A stretch of 64,000 bases of DNA from CAVSVP01 sp963731125 (lineage in GTDB: Bacteria; Pseudomonadota; Gammaproteobacteria; Competibacterales; Competibacteraceae), in the NCBI GenBank assembly GCA_963731125.1, contig CAVSVP010000029.1:1-64000 (forward strand), read 5' to 3'. The translations under genes and the position numbers were made by a program. Within the stretch, counting starts at the first letter, position 1; each line of letters begins with the position of its first letter. The notes below the pieces were generated by a model that was given only the letters and a program-made list of their open reading frames with translations, was not told the DNA's origin and ran no database searches. Below are positions 31,801 to 39,786 of the stretch, in pieces.

Positions 31801-34173
31801 TTATTTTTCTATTTTAGTCTCCTTAGCATTGGAGGAATGTTCAAATCGATTTTTCCTAACCCAGCTTCCTTTACCCTGGTCAATCACAGGCAGCTTTACA
31901 TCAAAGAAGGTGTTGCGGTTTATAACTGCACCTTCCGAGACTTCGTGTAGTGCAATACCCCAATTCATACGAGTCATGTAGTTACGTTCAATTAGCGTAT
32001 TAATCCAAAGCGGGCTCTGGAGTTGACCGCGGTTTTTGGAGTAGACAGTACCTACTCCAAAAGCAGGCTGAATAGGACGGTGCACACCAATTCCGCTCTT
32101 TTCCCAGGTATTATAATATTGATTTTCTCCTTTACGGCGCGTATCTGAAATAAAATTACGACGAAAAATGTTATTTAAGTTTCTTATTCCGCTGTTTTGT
32201 CGAGCATCGCCTAGTATTCTAAGAGTAAAACTCCCTTGATCTTCTAATAAATTGCCTTCAAAAATATTGAAATAATCAGGAATAAGGAGATTTTTTTCAG
32301 CAGCACCTCGACTCCAGACGCTGATGCCAAGCCCATTTTCTGATCGATAACGTTCGATCCGATTGTTGATTGCGCCTGCACCGTAAAACATCATTGAATT
32401 GTCTGCGTTAACTTCACGGTTATTGGTTAGCACATTCTCCACAACGCCCTTAAGGATGCTTACCTGGGCATCATGGGAAGGTAAAACTGGCCAAGGCTTT
32501 TCCAGGATTACCCGTTTTGCGGTATTGCCAATAATACGGACGTACTCCCCAAGTCCATGACCGCTTGTGACAATTGCAAAAGCGTCACGCAGTGCATTCG
32601 GCTCCCAAGCTGCGTCCGCTACAGTAAAACCATTTATCTTCACGGTTGAGGGTTGACCCCACCACTTGAAACCGGCTCCCTCAAAAAGAAATGTCTCTCC
32701 TGCATTGATGCCGAAACGGGTGTCTTCCACTACATTGGCGTCAATGAAGTTTCGGTAGTGTCCGAACTTACCATGTTGCTGCCAGACAAAGCCTCGGCTC
32801 GAACCGAAAACGCGGTTGTGCTCAATGGTAGTGTAACGGCTACCCCAGATTAGAAAAGGATTACCTCTTAATCGCCCGTGTGTAATTTCGTTGTCGTGAA
32901 TCCAGCCGTTTTCCACCGAATTTAGGTGAAGCCGGGCTCGATAGAATAAATTAAAGCCAATTTCCATGTTGACACTGTGACCAATTTGAACTTCCCCTTC
33001 CTCAAAGCGGCAGCGCACGATATGGGCATTATATGTAGGGGAGCGATCATTCTTAAAGTAGTTTACCGTGATCGTCAGTGGATCTGAGACTCTGATGGTA
33101 AGATCTTCCAAACCTGTATGATCCACTTCTCGGGCGCTAATAAGCCAACGAGCCTTCGTTTTTACTGCAGGACCTCCGCCGTAAAACAGAATTGTATTTT
33201 CACGCCCCGCACCCCGAAGAATTACATTAGCGCGTAACTGCAGAGTGTTGTTCAGCCTATACTGTCCCGGTGGCAAATAAACGATACCGCCGCCATGTTC
33301 CCCTGCTTTATTCACAAGTTTTTGTAGGGATGGTAGGGCATCGGTAAAGCTATCATTCTTAACACCGTGCTCGGCAGCGTTGAAGAACCGCTGAGGAAAA
33401 GCAGGCTCGGTAGTAACCGTGAGAGGCAGTGATTCGGTGAAGCCATAATGTCCACCAGCGCCGCTGTGAGCAAAAATCAGGTACTGGCCGGATGGAGTCC
33501 CAAGAGGTATTCGAAATTGAATGTTGTACTTGTCTGAAACTCCATCCTGCCAGTGCCGCTTTATTTGTGGTAATTTTAAGATGCCGCCGCCCGATGCAGG
33601 TCGCATAAATACATGATTTTTCAAATGGCGGCTTGCCTTGATATTGAAACCATAAATTCGGTTTAATTCACCCGGTCGGCTCGTAGGTTTAAGCAACCAC
33701 CAAGCTTTGGGTTGGTTGACCACAATGGGATTGCTCAGCCGATATTTATCCATTAAGTAGACTTTGGCAACTGAGCTAGGCAGAAAACCTCGTCTGGCCC
33801 GAAAATGGCGGAAAGGTACAAAAACCGCATACTCGGTAGCATGCAGCGGTTTGACGGTTTGAACTTGCGACTCAGGAAGCGTCACCGGCAATTTCAGTGG
33901 AGTCCCACTGTAATCTGTTGCTAGTTGGTTGATTAGTTTCGGCAATTGTTCCTTATTCTCAATTACATCTCCAGGATAGTGGATCACCACTTTGACGGTC
34001 CGCGGATCGTAACCGCCGCCGGTAATAACCATCGTATATCCAGGTGGCGTATCGGAAACATGTACAATATAAGGTCCGTCGTCGCTTTCCGCTTGGGCAC
34101 TAAACACCAGTAACGATAAAATAAGCGCAACTGATAGACGGGATATTTTTATTAATGCGATCTGGAATTCCAT
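31801..34173 (-). CDS. secreted right-handed beta-helix protein (polysaccharide-lyase-like)
   Basis: I start this 790-residue protein at 34173 because MEFQIALIKISRLSVALILSL, then VFSAQAESDD, is a clear Sec signal peptide with cleavage after AQA and an AGGAACATC site precedes it. An upstream in-frame ATG at 34323 lies in unrelated sequence. After a 280-residue beta-rich N-terminal part comes a pectate-lyase-like parallel beta-helix with many Asn/Gly turns (GGGIVYLPPGQYRL, ARVILRGAGRENTILFYGGG-like turns, NRIERYRSENGLGISV). Such proteins cut or modify surface polysaccharides in the periplasm or outside. Convergent to the EPS operon, it may trim that polymer. Catalytic residues cannot be assigned. 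Confidence 0.8.
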   Translation of the reverse strand: MEFQIALIKISRLSVALILSLLVFSAQAESDDGPYIVHVSDTPPGYTMVITGGGYDPRTVKVVIHYPGDVIENKEQLPKLINQLATDYSGTPLKLPVTLPESQVQTVKPLHATEYAVFVPFRHFRARRGFLPSSVAKVYLMDKYRLSNPIVVNQPKAWWLLKPTSRPGELNRIYGFNIKASRHLKNHVFMRPASGGGILKLPQIKRHWQDGVSDKYNIQFRIPLGTPSGQYLIFAHSGAGGHYGFTESLPLTVTTEPAFPQRFFNAAEHGVKNDSFTDALPSLQKLVNKAGEHGGGIVYLPPGQYRLNNTLQLRANVILRGAGRENTILFYGGGPAVKTKARWLISAREVDHTGLEDLTIRVSDPLTITVNYFKNDRSPTYNAHIVRCRFEEGEVQIGHSVNMEIGFNLFYRARLHLNSVENGWIHDNEITHGRLRGNPFLIWGSRYTTIEHNRVFGSSRGFVWQQHGKFGHYRNFIDANVVEDTRFGINAGETFLFEGAGFKWWGQPSTVKINGFTVADAAWEPNALRDAFAIVTSGHGLGEYVRIIGNTAKRVILEKPWPVLPSHDAQVSILKGVVENVLTNNREVNADNSMMFYGAGAINNRIERYRSENGLGISVWSRGAAEKNLLIPDYFNIFEGNLLEDQGSFTLRILGDARQNSGIRNLNNIFRRNFISDTRRKGENQYYNTWEKSGIGVHRPIQPAFGVGTVYSKNRGQLQSPLWINTLIERNYMTRMNWGIALHEVSEGAVINRNTFFDVKLPVIDQGKGSWVRKNRFEHSSNAKETKIEK

Positions 34174-34312
34174 TCTGATGTTCCTAAATAACTGATCGGA
34201 GTCAGTAAGACCTGTACAGTTTATTTCCAAAATGTGCACTTTGTCACAGCCACGCTTGCATAGCTTTTCCGCTGCTGACGATACCTGGAAATCTTTATTA
34301 ACAAAATCGAAA

Positions 34313-34530
34313 TTGCGCAACAAAATTCTGGAGATAGAAGCTCGGTTAATGGATCGTTACGGTGCACTTGTCGCCACAGTTTTGCAAAGTGACGAGGAGT
34401 GGGAGCAGGCTCAGGGATTACCGCTGGCTTGCAATATTGCTTGCGAAGAGATGGCACTGTGAAAGGAAAAGTTGCCTTTCTATTAACCCTGGTTGAGGAA
34501 AAGTTGCAGGCAACGGAAGGTATGAGTATC
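34313..34530 (+). pseudogene. MNT 3' end and HEPN 5' end remnant
   Basis: LRNKILEIEARLMDRYGALV through EEWEQAQGLPL (stop at 34462) and then a GTG frame MKGKVAFLLTLVEEKLQA repeat the junction of the intact MNT/HEPN pair at 35908-36635 with about 10% divergence. The nucleotidyltransferase active site and nearly all of HEPN are missing. It abuts the beta-helix gene. Confidence 0.68.
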
Positions 34531-34544
34531 AAGAAGCACTCGCA

Positions 34545-34769
34545 TCACATGTAATCCTTGAAGTCCTCAAGTGGTGCGTCGAAATCCTCAGCCATCCAAA
34601 TCTTGCCCTTAGCCGACCCTGGTTTACGCTCCTGCTTAGAAGGACTTAAAGTGGTAAGCTTCACGACTGGTTTGTTACCTTTAGCGATAATGATCTCTTC
34701 ACCGAGCATGGCCCTCTCGATCAGTTCTGATAGGTGCGTTTTGGCTTCATGAACATTAAATTGCGCCAT
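34545..34769 (-). CDS. Phd/YefM-family antitoxin (orphan)
   Basis: This 74-residue protein, AQFNVHEAKTHLSELIERAM, then GEEIIIAKGNKPVVKLTTLS and a basic/acidic toxin-binding tail (GSAKGKIWMAEDFDAPLEDF), is a standard prevent-host-death antitoxin. Its family normally precedes a PIN-domain VapC gene. Downstream on this strand there is only the MNT/HEPN remnant, so the toxin is gone. It could still bind DNA or counteract toxins encoded elsewhere. The start is well defined, and AGAAGGCATC precedes it. Confidence 0.86.
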   Translation of the reverse strand: MAQFNVHEAKTHLSELIERAMLGEEIIIAKGNKPVVKLTTLSPSKQERKPGSAKGKIWMAEDFDAPLEDFKDYM

Positions 34770-34803
34770 GATGATGCCTTCTTACATATTTTGACCGGTC
34801 ATG

Positions 34804-35134
34804 TTATTTGACCCACTTTTTGGGCGCAAGGTACTTCGCTCTGATATCTGGACGAATATTCTTGACTTCATTCAGGGCACGGCCAAGCTCCGGTGACACA
34901 TACCCTACCTTCACCAGATTACGCCCGAATGCACTAATCAATCCGCAGTGAGTCTTCGTCTCGGCAGGATTAATCTGCGTGCTATAACTTCAGTAGTACA
35001 GCATGCGCTGCGTCGAACATGGCATAGTAGGCACGATTACACGCGCCATCAACGTCACCGTCAGAAAGCAAGAGTCTTGCCGATGAAAGCGCTCGCGATG
35101 CCTTACGTATGTATTCATCAGGCGTCACAGGCAT
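34804..35134 (-). pseudogene. HEPN-domain toxin, disrupted
   Basis: It begins MPVTPDEYIRKASRALSSARLLLSDG and has CNRAYYAMFDAAHAVL, the HEPN core, then a stop and a frame change near 34990. The rest is readable in another frame (AETKTHCGLISAFGRNLVKV, SPELGRALNEVKNIRPDIRAKY). The start overlaps the end of the intact MNT gene. A further scrap of a related gene lies at 36745. Confidence 0.68.
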
Positions 35135-35469
35135 ATTCCTTCGCGGCGGATGTTCTCAATCAGGATCGGGTTGTTGAATCGCTCCGGATGTTCCCATTCC
35201 TCTTCCCATAGGGGTAGGGCTTCCACCAGCACATCTGTATCAAGAAGTACATCAAAGGCAATCCCGGCCATGTCAAGGGCTATATCCACGCGCTCTCCAT
35301 GAGGGCTATTCAGGAGTACGGCAATATCTACATCACTGTCCGGACGATAATTGCGACGAGCGCGGCTACCGAATAGAATCGCACCCGCCACGTTATACCG
35401 GCTCGCGATCCTTTTTAAAAAGATCCTAACAGCACGCTCTGTATCGGGGTCAAGATTTGCGGTTTGCAT
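35125..35469 (-). CDS. minimal nucleotidyltransferase (MNT) antitoxin
   Basis: This 114-residue protein has AGAILFGSRARRNYRPDSDVDIAV: Gly34-Ser35 and Asp46/Asp48 of the pol-beta nucleotidyltransferase fold. The stop overlaps the start of the HEPN gene, as in coupled MNT/HEPN operons. An ATG four codons upstream (35481) is also possible. The antitoxin is complete while its HEPN partner has decayed, the same asymmetry as at 5301-5967. Positions 35482-35581 contain no gene. Confidence 0.82.
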   Translation of the reverse strand: MQTANLDPDTERAVRIFLKRIASRYNVAGAILFGSRARRNYRPDSDVDIAVLLNSPHGERVDIALDMAGIAFDVLLDTDVLVEALPLWEEEWEHPERFNNPILIENIRREGICL

Positions 35470-35581
35470 GTTGATACCCACAACATAAATATAACCTTGC
35501 TATTGATCAACATGCCAAGTCTTGTAATACCTTGCAACAACAAAATTCACTTAGAGTTTAAAATGCCTTAAGTCGCTAGAT

Positions 35582-35825
35582 TTCAGAGCAATTTCTCTTG
35601 AAAACGAGAACGCGGAAGGCGAACAACGCCATGTGGCCATGGGGCTTGATCATCTGGGACGCATCCTAGTTGTGTTTAGACCCATTGTGGTGAAAACATT
35701 CGGCTAATCTCAGATCATTGTGCTGTTCAGAAAAAAGTGAGCCTATGAAAGCGGAGTATGATTGTAGTAAAGGCAAACGTGGTACAGTGGTTTCTCAAAA
35801 AGCTAAATTCCATATTACCATGTAA
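35582..35825 (+). pseudogene. BrnT 3' and BrnA 5' remnant
   Basis: The bases align with 36812-37045: a damaged BrnT C-terminus (ENAEGEQRHVAMGLDHLGR in frame, then broken) followed by the BrnA start MKAEYDCSKGKRGTVVSQKA, which soon meets TAA. It is a decayed duplicate of the locus 1.2 kb downstream, with the intact MNT/HEPN pair lying between the two copies. Confidence 0.65.
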
Positions 35826-35907
35826 CATGTAACCATGTGATGGTGCACGGTGATAGGAGAGAGTTGATTTATCTAATGACGTCACTGAGTTAGAGGTTTT
35901 TCAAAGC

Positions 35908-36252
35908 ATGCCAATGGAGAACCAGATAAGTAGTTCTCGACCCGTTGACGACCCAATCATACGAGACTTTGTGGTAAGCCTGCGCACGCAAATGGGACCA
36001 CGATTGCGCCAAGTTTTCCTATTTGGATCTAGGGCGCGCGGTGATGCGAAAGAGGATTCTGATTATGACATGCTGGTAATCGTGGATCAGCGAACACTAG
36101 AGTTGCGTAACAAAATTCTGGAGATAGAAGCTCGGTTAATGGATCGTTACGGTGCGCTTGTTGCTACGGTTTTGCAAAGTGAGGAAGAGTGGGAGCAGGC
36201 TCAGGGATTACCACTGGCTCGCAATGTCGCTCGTGAAGGGATGGCACTGTGA
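35908..36252 (+). CDS. minimal nucleotidyltransferase (MNT), intact pair
   Basis: This 114-residue protein shows QVFLFGSRARGDAKEDSDYDMLVI: Gly40-Ser41 and Asp52/Asp54 of the nucleotidyltransferase fold, with a longer second half (RLMDRYGALVATVLQSEEEW) seen in this subgroup. The stop overlaps the GTG start of the HEPN gene by four bases. Its 3' half is duplicated as the remnant at 34313. Together with the HEPN partner it is one of two fully intact HEPN/MNT systems in the window, the other being at 1216-1918 in reverse gene order. Confidence 0.84.
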   Translation: MPMENQISSSRPVDDPIIRDFVVSLRTQMGPRLRQVFLFGSRARGDAKEDSDYDMLVIVDQRTLELRNKILEIEARLMDRYGALVATVLQSEEEWEQAQGLPLARNVAREGMAL

Positions 36253-36635
36253 AGGGAGAAGTCGCCTCTTTATTAGCCCTGGCTGAGGAAAAGTTACGAG
36301 CGGCAAGACTTCTTTTAGACGGAAGAGCTTGGGGAGATGCATCTTCGCGAGCCTACTACGTGGCGTTCCATGCCGTGAGTGCAGCCCTTCTTACTCGCGG
36401 CCAAAGCTTTTCAAGCCATGCTCGAGTTCTTGGTGCATTTAATAAGGAATTTATCCACCAAGGCATCTTTCCACGAGAATTCACAGCCTTACTCACTAGG
36501 CTTTTCGAGAATCGCCAGAGTGGTGACTACGGTGTGATGCCTGGTTTAACCGCAGCTGAAGCACAGAAGGATGTTGCTGATGCGCAAAGGATTTATGAAG
36601 CAATTTGCCAATTCTTAGCTTCGTTGGATGAATAG
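36249..36635 (+). CDS. HEPN-domain protein, intact pair
   Basis: This 128-residue helical protein reads LLALAEEKLRAARLLLDGRAWGDASSRAYYVAFHAVSAALL, the N-terminal HEPN signature, followed by HARVLGAFNKEFIHQG and RLFENRQSGDYGVMP, where Arg89 and the GDY segment occupy the position of the RNase motif. It starts at GTG 36249, overlapping the MNT stop. Predicted function is an RNase toxin held inactive by its MNT partner. Positions 36636-36744 contain nothing recognisable. Confidence 0.83.
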   Translation: MKGEVASLLALAEEKLRAARLLLDGRAWGDASSRAYYVAFHAVSAALLTRGQSFSSHARVLGAFNKEFIHQGIFPREFTALLTRLFENRQSGDYGVMPGLTAAEAQKDVADAQRIYEAICQFLASLDE

Positions 36636-36744
36636 AGAGGCCTGGGGTTAACCCTATGTAACCAATTAAAAATACAATAAAAGTATTCTAATGAGTGAAG
36701 TACAACGGCTTATAATAAGTACCTTACATGTTTTAAATAGCGCT

Positions 36745-36803
36745 GCTCCGGTGAAATATACCCTGCCTTTACCAGATAACGCTCAAACTTACTGATCAAT
36801 ACA
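36745..36803 (-). pseudogene. HEPN C-terminal scrap
   Basis: In complement it reads LISKFERYLVKAGYISPE, matching the C-terminal LISAFGRNLVKVGYVSPE of the disrupted HEPN gene at 34804. It is joined directly to the BrnT fragment. Confidence 0.45.
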
Positions 36804-36804
36804 T

Positions 36805-36981
36805 GGTATTTCTTTTGAAAACGAGGACGCGGAAGGCGAACAGCGCCATGTGGCCATGGGTCTTGATCATCTGGGGCGCGTCCTGGTCGTGGTTTATACC
36901 TATCGCGGCGAGAACATTCGGCTGATTTCGGCTCGTCGTGCTACCCAGAATGAGAGGCGAGCCTATGAAAGCGGAATATGA
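36805..36981 (+). pseudogene. BrnT toxin, 5'-truncated
   Basis: The open frame ISFENEDAEGEQRHVAMGLD, then GRVLVVVYTYRGENIRLISARRATQNERRAYE is the C-terminal two thirds of BrnT RNases, including the conserved IRLISARRA and RRAYE. The N-terminal strands and start are missing, replaced by an unrelated HEPN scrap. The toxin is therefore probably not made, while the overlapping antitoxin is intact. Confidence 0.72.
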
Positions 36982-37222
36982 TTTTAGCAAAGGCAAACGT
37001 GGTGCAGTGGTTCCTCAAAAAGGTAAGACCCGCATTACGATCTACATTGACGATGATGTCTTGGAAGCGTTCCGTGAACGCGCGGATGCCGCCGGCACCG
37101 GCTACCAGACCATGATGAACCAGGCCCTCCGGGAATATCTCAACAAGGCCAAGCAGCCTATCGACGAGAATACGCTGCGCCGGGTTATTCGTGAAGAGCT
37201 GCGCGCGGTTAATGAACAATAA
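36965..37222 (+). CDS. brnA: BrnA-family antitoxin
   Basis: This 85-residue protein, MKAEYDFSKGKRGAVVPQKG followed by KTRITIYIDDDVLEAFRERADAAGTGYQTMMNQALREYL, is a ribbon-helix-helix BrnA antitoxin. The RITIYIDDDVLEAF strand and helix form the DNA-binding part. AGAGGCGAGCC precedes ATG 36965. The start lies inside the end of the truncated BrnT gene, as in normal brnTA operons. Without BrnT it is an orphan antitoxin and autoregulator. Confidence 0.85.
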   Translation: MKAEYDFSKGKRGAVVPQKGKTRITIYIDDDVLEAFRERADAAGTGYQTMMNQALREYLNKAKQPIDENTLRRVIREELRAVNEQ

Positions 37223-37240
37223 TAAGATATCCACTTTAGT

Positions 37241-37266
37241 TCGCGAGCAAGCTCGCTCCTACAGGT
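37241..37266. repeat. REP-like extragenic palindrome
   Basis: TCGCGAGCAAGCTCGCTCCTACAGG, of which GCGAGC-AA-GCTCGC is a perfect stem, resembles the REP sequences common in pseudomonads and other gammaproteobacteria. It is a single copy between brnA and the next glycosyltransferase. The rest of 37223-37449 shows nothing further. Confidence 0.5.
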
Positions 37267-37449
37267 GGATGTGGCGATGTGGCGTCTGACATGTCCCGCC
37301 TTAAGTTGCTAGCCCAACAATAAAAAACTGTTATTGCAACGGCGGTGAATCTACCCAGCCACACGATTCCCATCGAGCGCTGGTCTTTCTGACCTTATCA
37401 GGACCCGGCCTAAATTTACCGCTGGATTTCGCAAGGAAGTGGCGCAAGC

Positions 37450-38694
37450 ATGAAGCTTATCTTCACCAACCGCTTTTTTTATCCCGACCATTCCGCCACC
37501 AGCCAACTCCTTAGCGATCTCGCCTTCCACCTGGCCAAACAGGGCCGCGACGTGCATGTGATCACCAGCCGCCAGCGCTATGATGATCCCGGTGCCATTC
37601 TGCCCGCTTCGGAAATTATCAATGATGTTCATATCCACCGAGTATGGACCTCCCGCTTCGGCCGTACTCGCCTGCTGGGCCGGGCCCTGGATTATCTGAC
37701 CTTTTATACCAGCGCCGCCTGGCGGCTATGGCGGCTTGCCCGCCGAGATGATGTCATCGTGGCCAAGACCGATCCGCCGCTAATCTCGGTGGTGGGAGCA
37801 GCCGTGGCCAGGCTGCGGCGGGCGCGATTGGTCAACTGGCTGCAGGATGTATTTCCCGAGGTGGCGGCAAAGTTAGGGATGCAGATAATGCAGAGCGGTT
37901 TGGGGCGTGTGGTGCAACAAGTGCGCAATGCCTCTCTGAAATCCGCTACCCGAAATGTCGTCTTGGGTGAACGTATGGCCGAACATCTCCAGGAGCAGGG
38001 CATTGCGTCCGAGCGCATTGCAGTTATCCACAACTGGGCCGAGGCAGGAATCCGGCCAGTTGCTCCCCAGGAAAATCTTCTGCGGGCCGAGTGGGGGCTG
38101 ACTGATAAGTTTGTGGTCGGCTATTCCGGCAATATGGGGCGGGCGCATGAGTTTGAGACGATTTTACAGGCCATGGAATGGCTTCAGGAGAAAGGGGGCG
38201 AGGGAGAAAACAAGACTATCGTATTTTTGTTCATCGGCGGTGGTCATTACCGCCCTTGGCTTGAAGAGCAAGTCAAACAGCGCGGTCTGCACAACGTTAT
38301 CTTCAAACCTTACCAGCCCCGCGAAATCTTAAGCGAGAGTCTGTGTGTGCCCGATGTGCACTTAATCTCTCTGCTGCCGGCCATGGAGGGATTGATTGTT
38401 CCCAGCAAATTCTACGGCATCGCCGCCGCCGGTCGCCCGGTGCTGTTTATCGGCGATCCCCAGGGAGAGATTGGCCGGATCATTCAGGAGGCGGATTGCG
38501 GTGCGGCCATCAATATCGGTGAGGGCAAGATGCTGGGGGAACGGATCATGGAGCTATATCGATCTCAGAAATTACGGGGACGATGGGGGCGCAATGCCCG
38601 GAAATTGCTGGAAGAGCGATTTGATCGGGAGATCGCCCTGGCGGCTTGGAGTGACTTATTGGAACGTATTGGCAAACATAAGGATATCCATTAG
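37450..38694 (+). CDS. glycosyltransferase family 4 (WcaI/WbuB-like)
   Basis: This 414-residue GT-B enzyme starts LIFTNRFFYPDHSATSQLLSDLAFHLAKQGRDVHVITSRQ, typical of the WcaI/WbuB group acting on fucose-containing polymers. The donor domain has VVGYSGNMGRAHEFETILQAM and LIVPSKFYGIAAAGRPVLFIGDPQGE. It is followed without a gap by gmd and fcl, so it may be the fucosyltransferase that uses their product, though specificity is an inference from neighbours. Confidence 0.88.
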   Translation: MKLIFTNRFFYPDHSATSQLLSDLAFHLAKQGRDVHVITSRQRYDDPGAILPASEIINDVHIHRVWTSRFGRTRLLGRALDYLTFYTSAAWRLWRLARRDDVIVAKTDPPLISVVGAAVARLRRARLVNWLQDVFPEVAAKLGMQIMQSGLGRVVQQVRNASLKSATRNVVLGERMAEHLQEQGIASERIAVIHNWAEAGIRPVAPQENLLRAEWGLTDKFVVGYSGNMGRAHEFETILQAMEWLQEKGGEGENKTIVFLFIGGGHYRPWLEEQVKQRGLHNVIFKPYQPREILSESLCVPDVHLISLLPAMEGLIVPSKFYGIAAAGRPVLFIGDPQGEIGRIIQEADCGAAINIGEGKMLGERIMELYRSQKLRGRWGRNARKLLEERFDREIALAAWSDLLERIGKHKDIH

Positions 38695-39786
38695 ATGGAA
38701 AAGAAAGCCTTAATCACCGGCATCACCGGCCAGGATGGTGCCTATCTGGCGGAGTTTCTGCTGGGCAAGGGGTATGAAGTGCACGGCATCAAGCGCCGCG
38801 CTTCCCTGTTTAATACCGAACGCATCGATCACCTCTATCAAGATCCCCATGAGGTGGACCGGAACTTTATTCTCCATTACGGAGATCTTACCGATGCGAC
38901 TAACCTGATCCGCGTCATCCAGGAGGTCCAGCCCGACGAGATCTACAACCTGGCCGCCCAAAGCCACGTGGCGGTGTCCTTCGAAACCCCCGAGTACACC
39001 GCCAATGCCGATGCTCTGGGCACCCTGAGGCTGCTGGAGGCTATCCGCATTCTGAGGCTGGAGGAAAAGACCCGGTTCTATCAGGCCTCCACCTCGGAGC
39101 TATATGGCAAGGTCCAGGAGATTCCCCAAACCGAGACCACCCCCTTTTATCCCCGCTCTCCCTATGGAGTGGCCAAGCTCTATGCCTACTGGATCGCGGT
39201 CAACTACCGCGAGGCCCATGGCATTTATGCCTGTAACGGGATACTGTTCAACCACGAAAGCGCCCTGCGGGGGGAAACCTTCGTCACCCGCAAGATCACC
39301 CGGGCGCTGGCCCGCATCAAGCTGGGTCTGCAGGAATGCTTGTATTTGGGCAACCTGGACGCCAAGCGTGACTGGGGTCATGCCAGGGATTATGTCGAGA
39401 TGCAGTGGCTGATGCTGCAGCAGGATCAGCCGGACGACTTCGTCATCGCCACCGGGCTGCAGTATTCGGTGCGGGAATTTGTGCAAACCGCGGCCGAGTA
39501 TCTGGGTCTGTCCCTGCACTGGGAAGGCAAGGGCATCGAAGAGAAAGGTTACGACCAGGCGACGGGCCAGTGTATTGTCGCCGTCGATCCCCGCTATTTC
39601 CGCCCGTCCGAAGTGGATACCCTGCTGGGCGATCCGCGTAAGGCCAGAGAAAAGTTGGGCTGGGTGCCGCGCACCTCGTTTCAGGATCTGGTCAAGGAGA
39701 TGGTGACAGAAGACCTCAAGCTCGCCGAGCGGGATACCCTGTGTCAGCGAGAAGGCTATAAGACCTTTAATTATCATCATGAATAA
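38695..39786 (+). CDS. gmd: GDP-mannose 4,6-dehydratase
   Basis: This 363-residue extended SDR reads KKALITGITGQDGAYLAEFLLGKGYEVHGIKRR with the NADP-binding G9-G12-G15 loop and Arg residues for NADP. It has YQASTSELYGKVQEIPQTE and the catalytic Tyr/Lys in YPRSPYGVAKLYAYW, then ACNGILFNHESALRGETFVTRKI. Gmd makes GDP-4-keto-6-deoxymannose, the precursor of GDP-L-fucose, in the cytoplasm. The ATG directly follows the stop of the glycosyltransferase gene and the stop overlaps fcl by eight bases. Confidence 0.95.
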   Translation: MEKKALITGITGQDGAYLAEFLLGKGYEVHGIKRRASLFNTERIDHLYQDPHEVDRNFILHYGDLTDATNLIRVIQEVQPDEIYNLAAQSHVAVSFETPEYTANADALGTLRLLEAIRILRLEEKTRFYQASTSELYGKVQEIPQTETTPFYPRSPYGVAKLYAYWIAVNYREAHGIYACNGILFNHESALRGETFVTRKITRALARIKLGLQECLYLGNLDAKRDWGHARDYVEMQWLMLQQDQPDDFVIATGLQYSVREFVQTAAEYLGLSLHWEGKGIEEKGYDQATGQCIVAVDPRYFRPSEVDTLLGDPRKAREKLGWVPRTSFQDLVKEMVTEDLKLAERDTLCQREGYKTFNYHHE

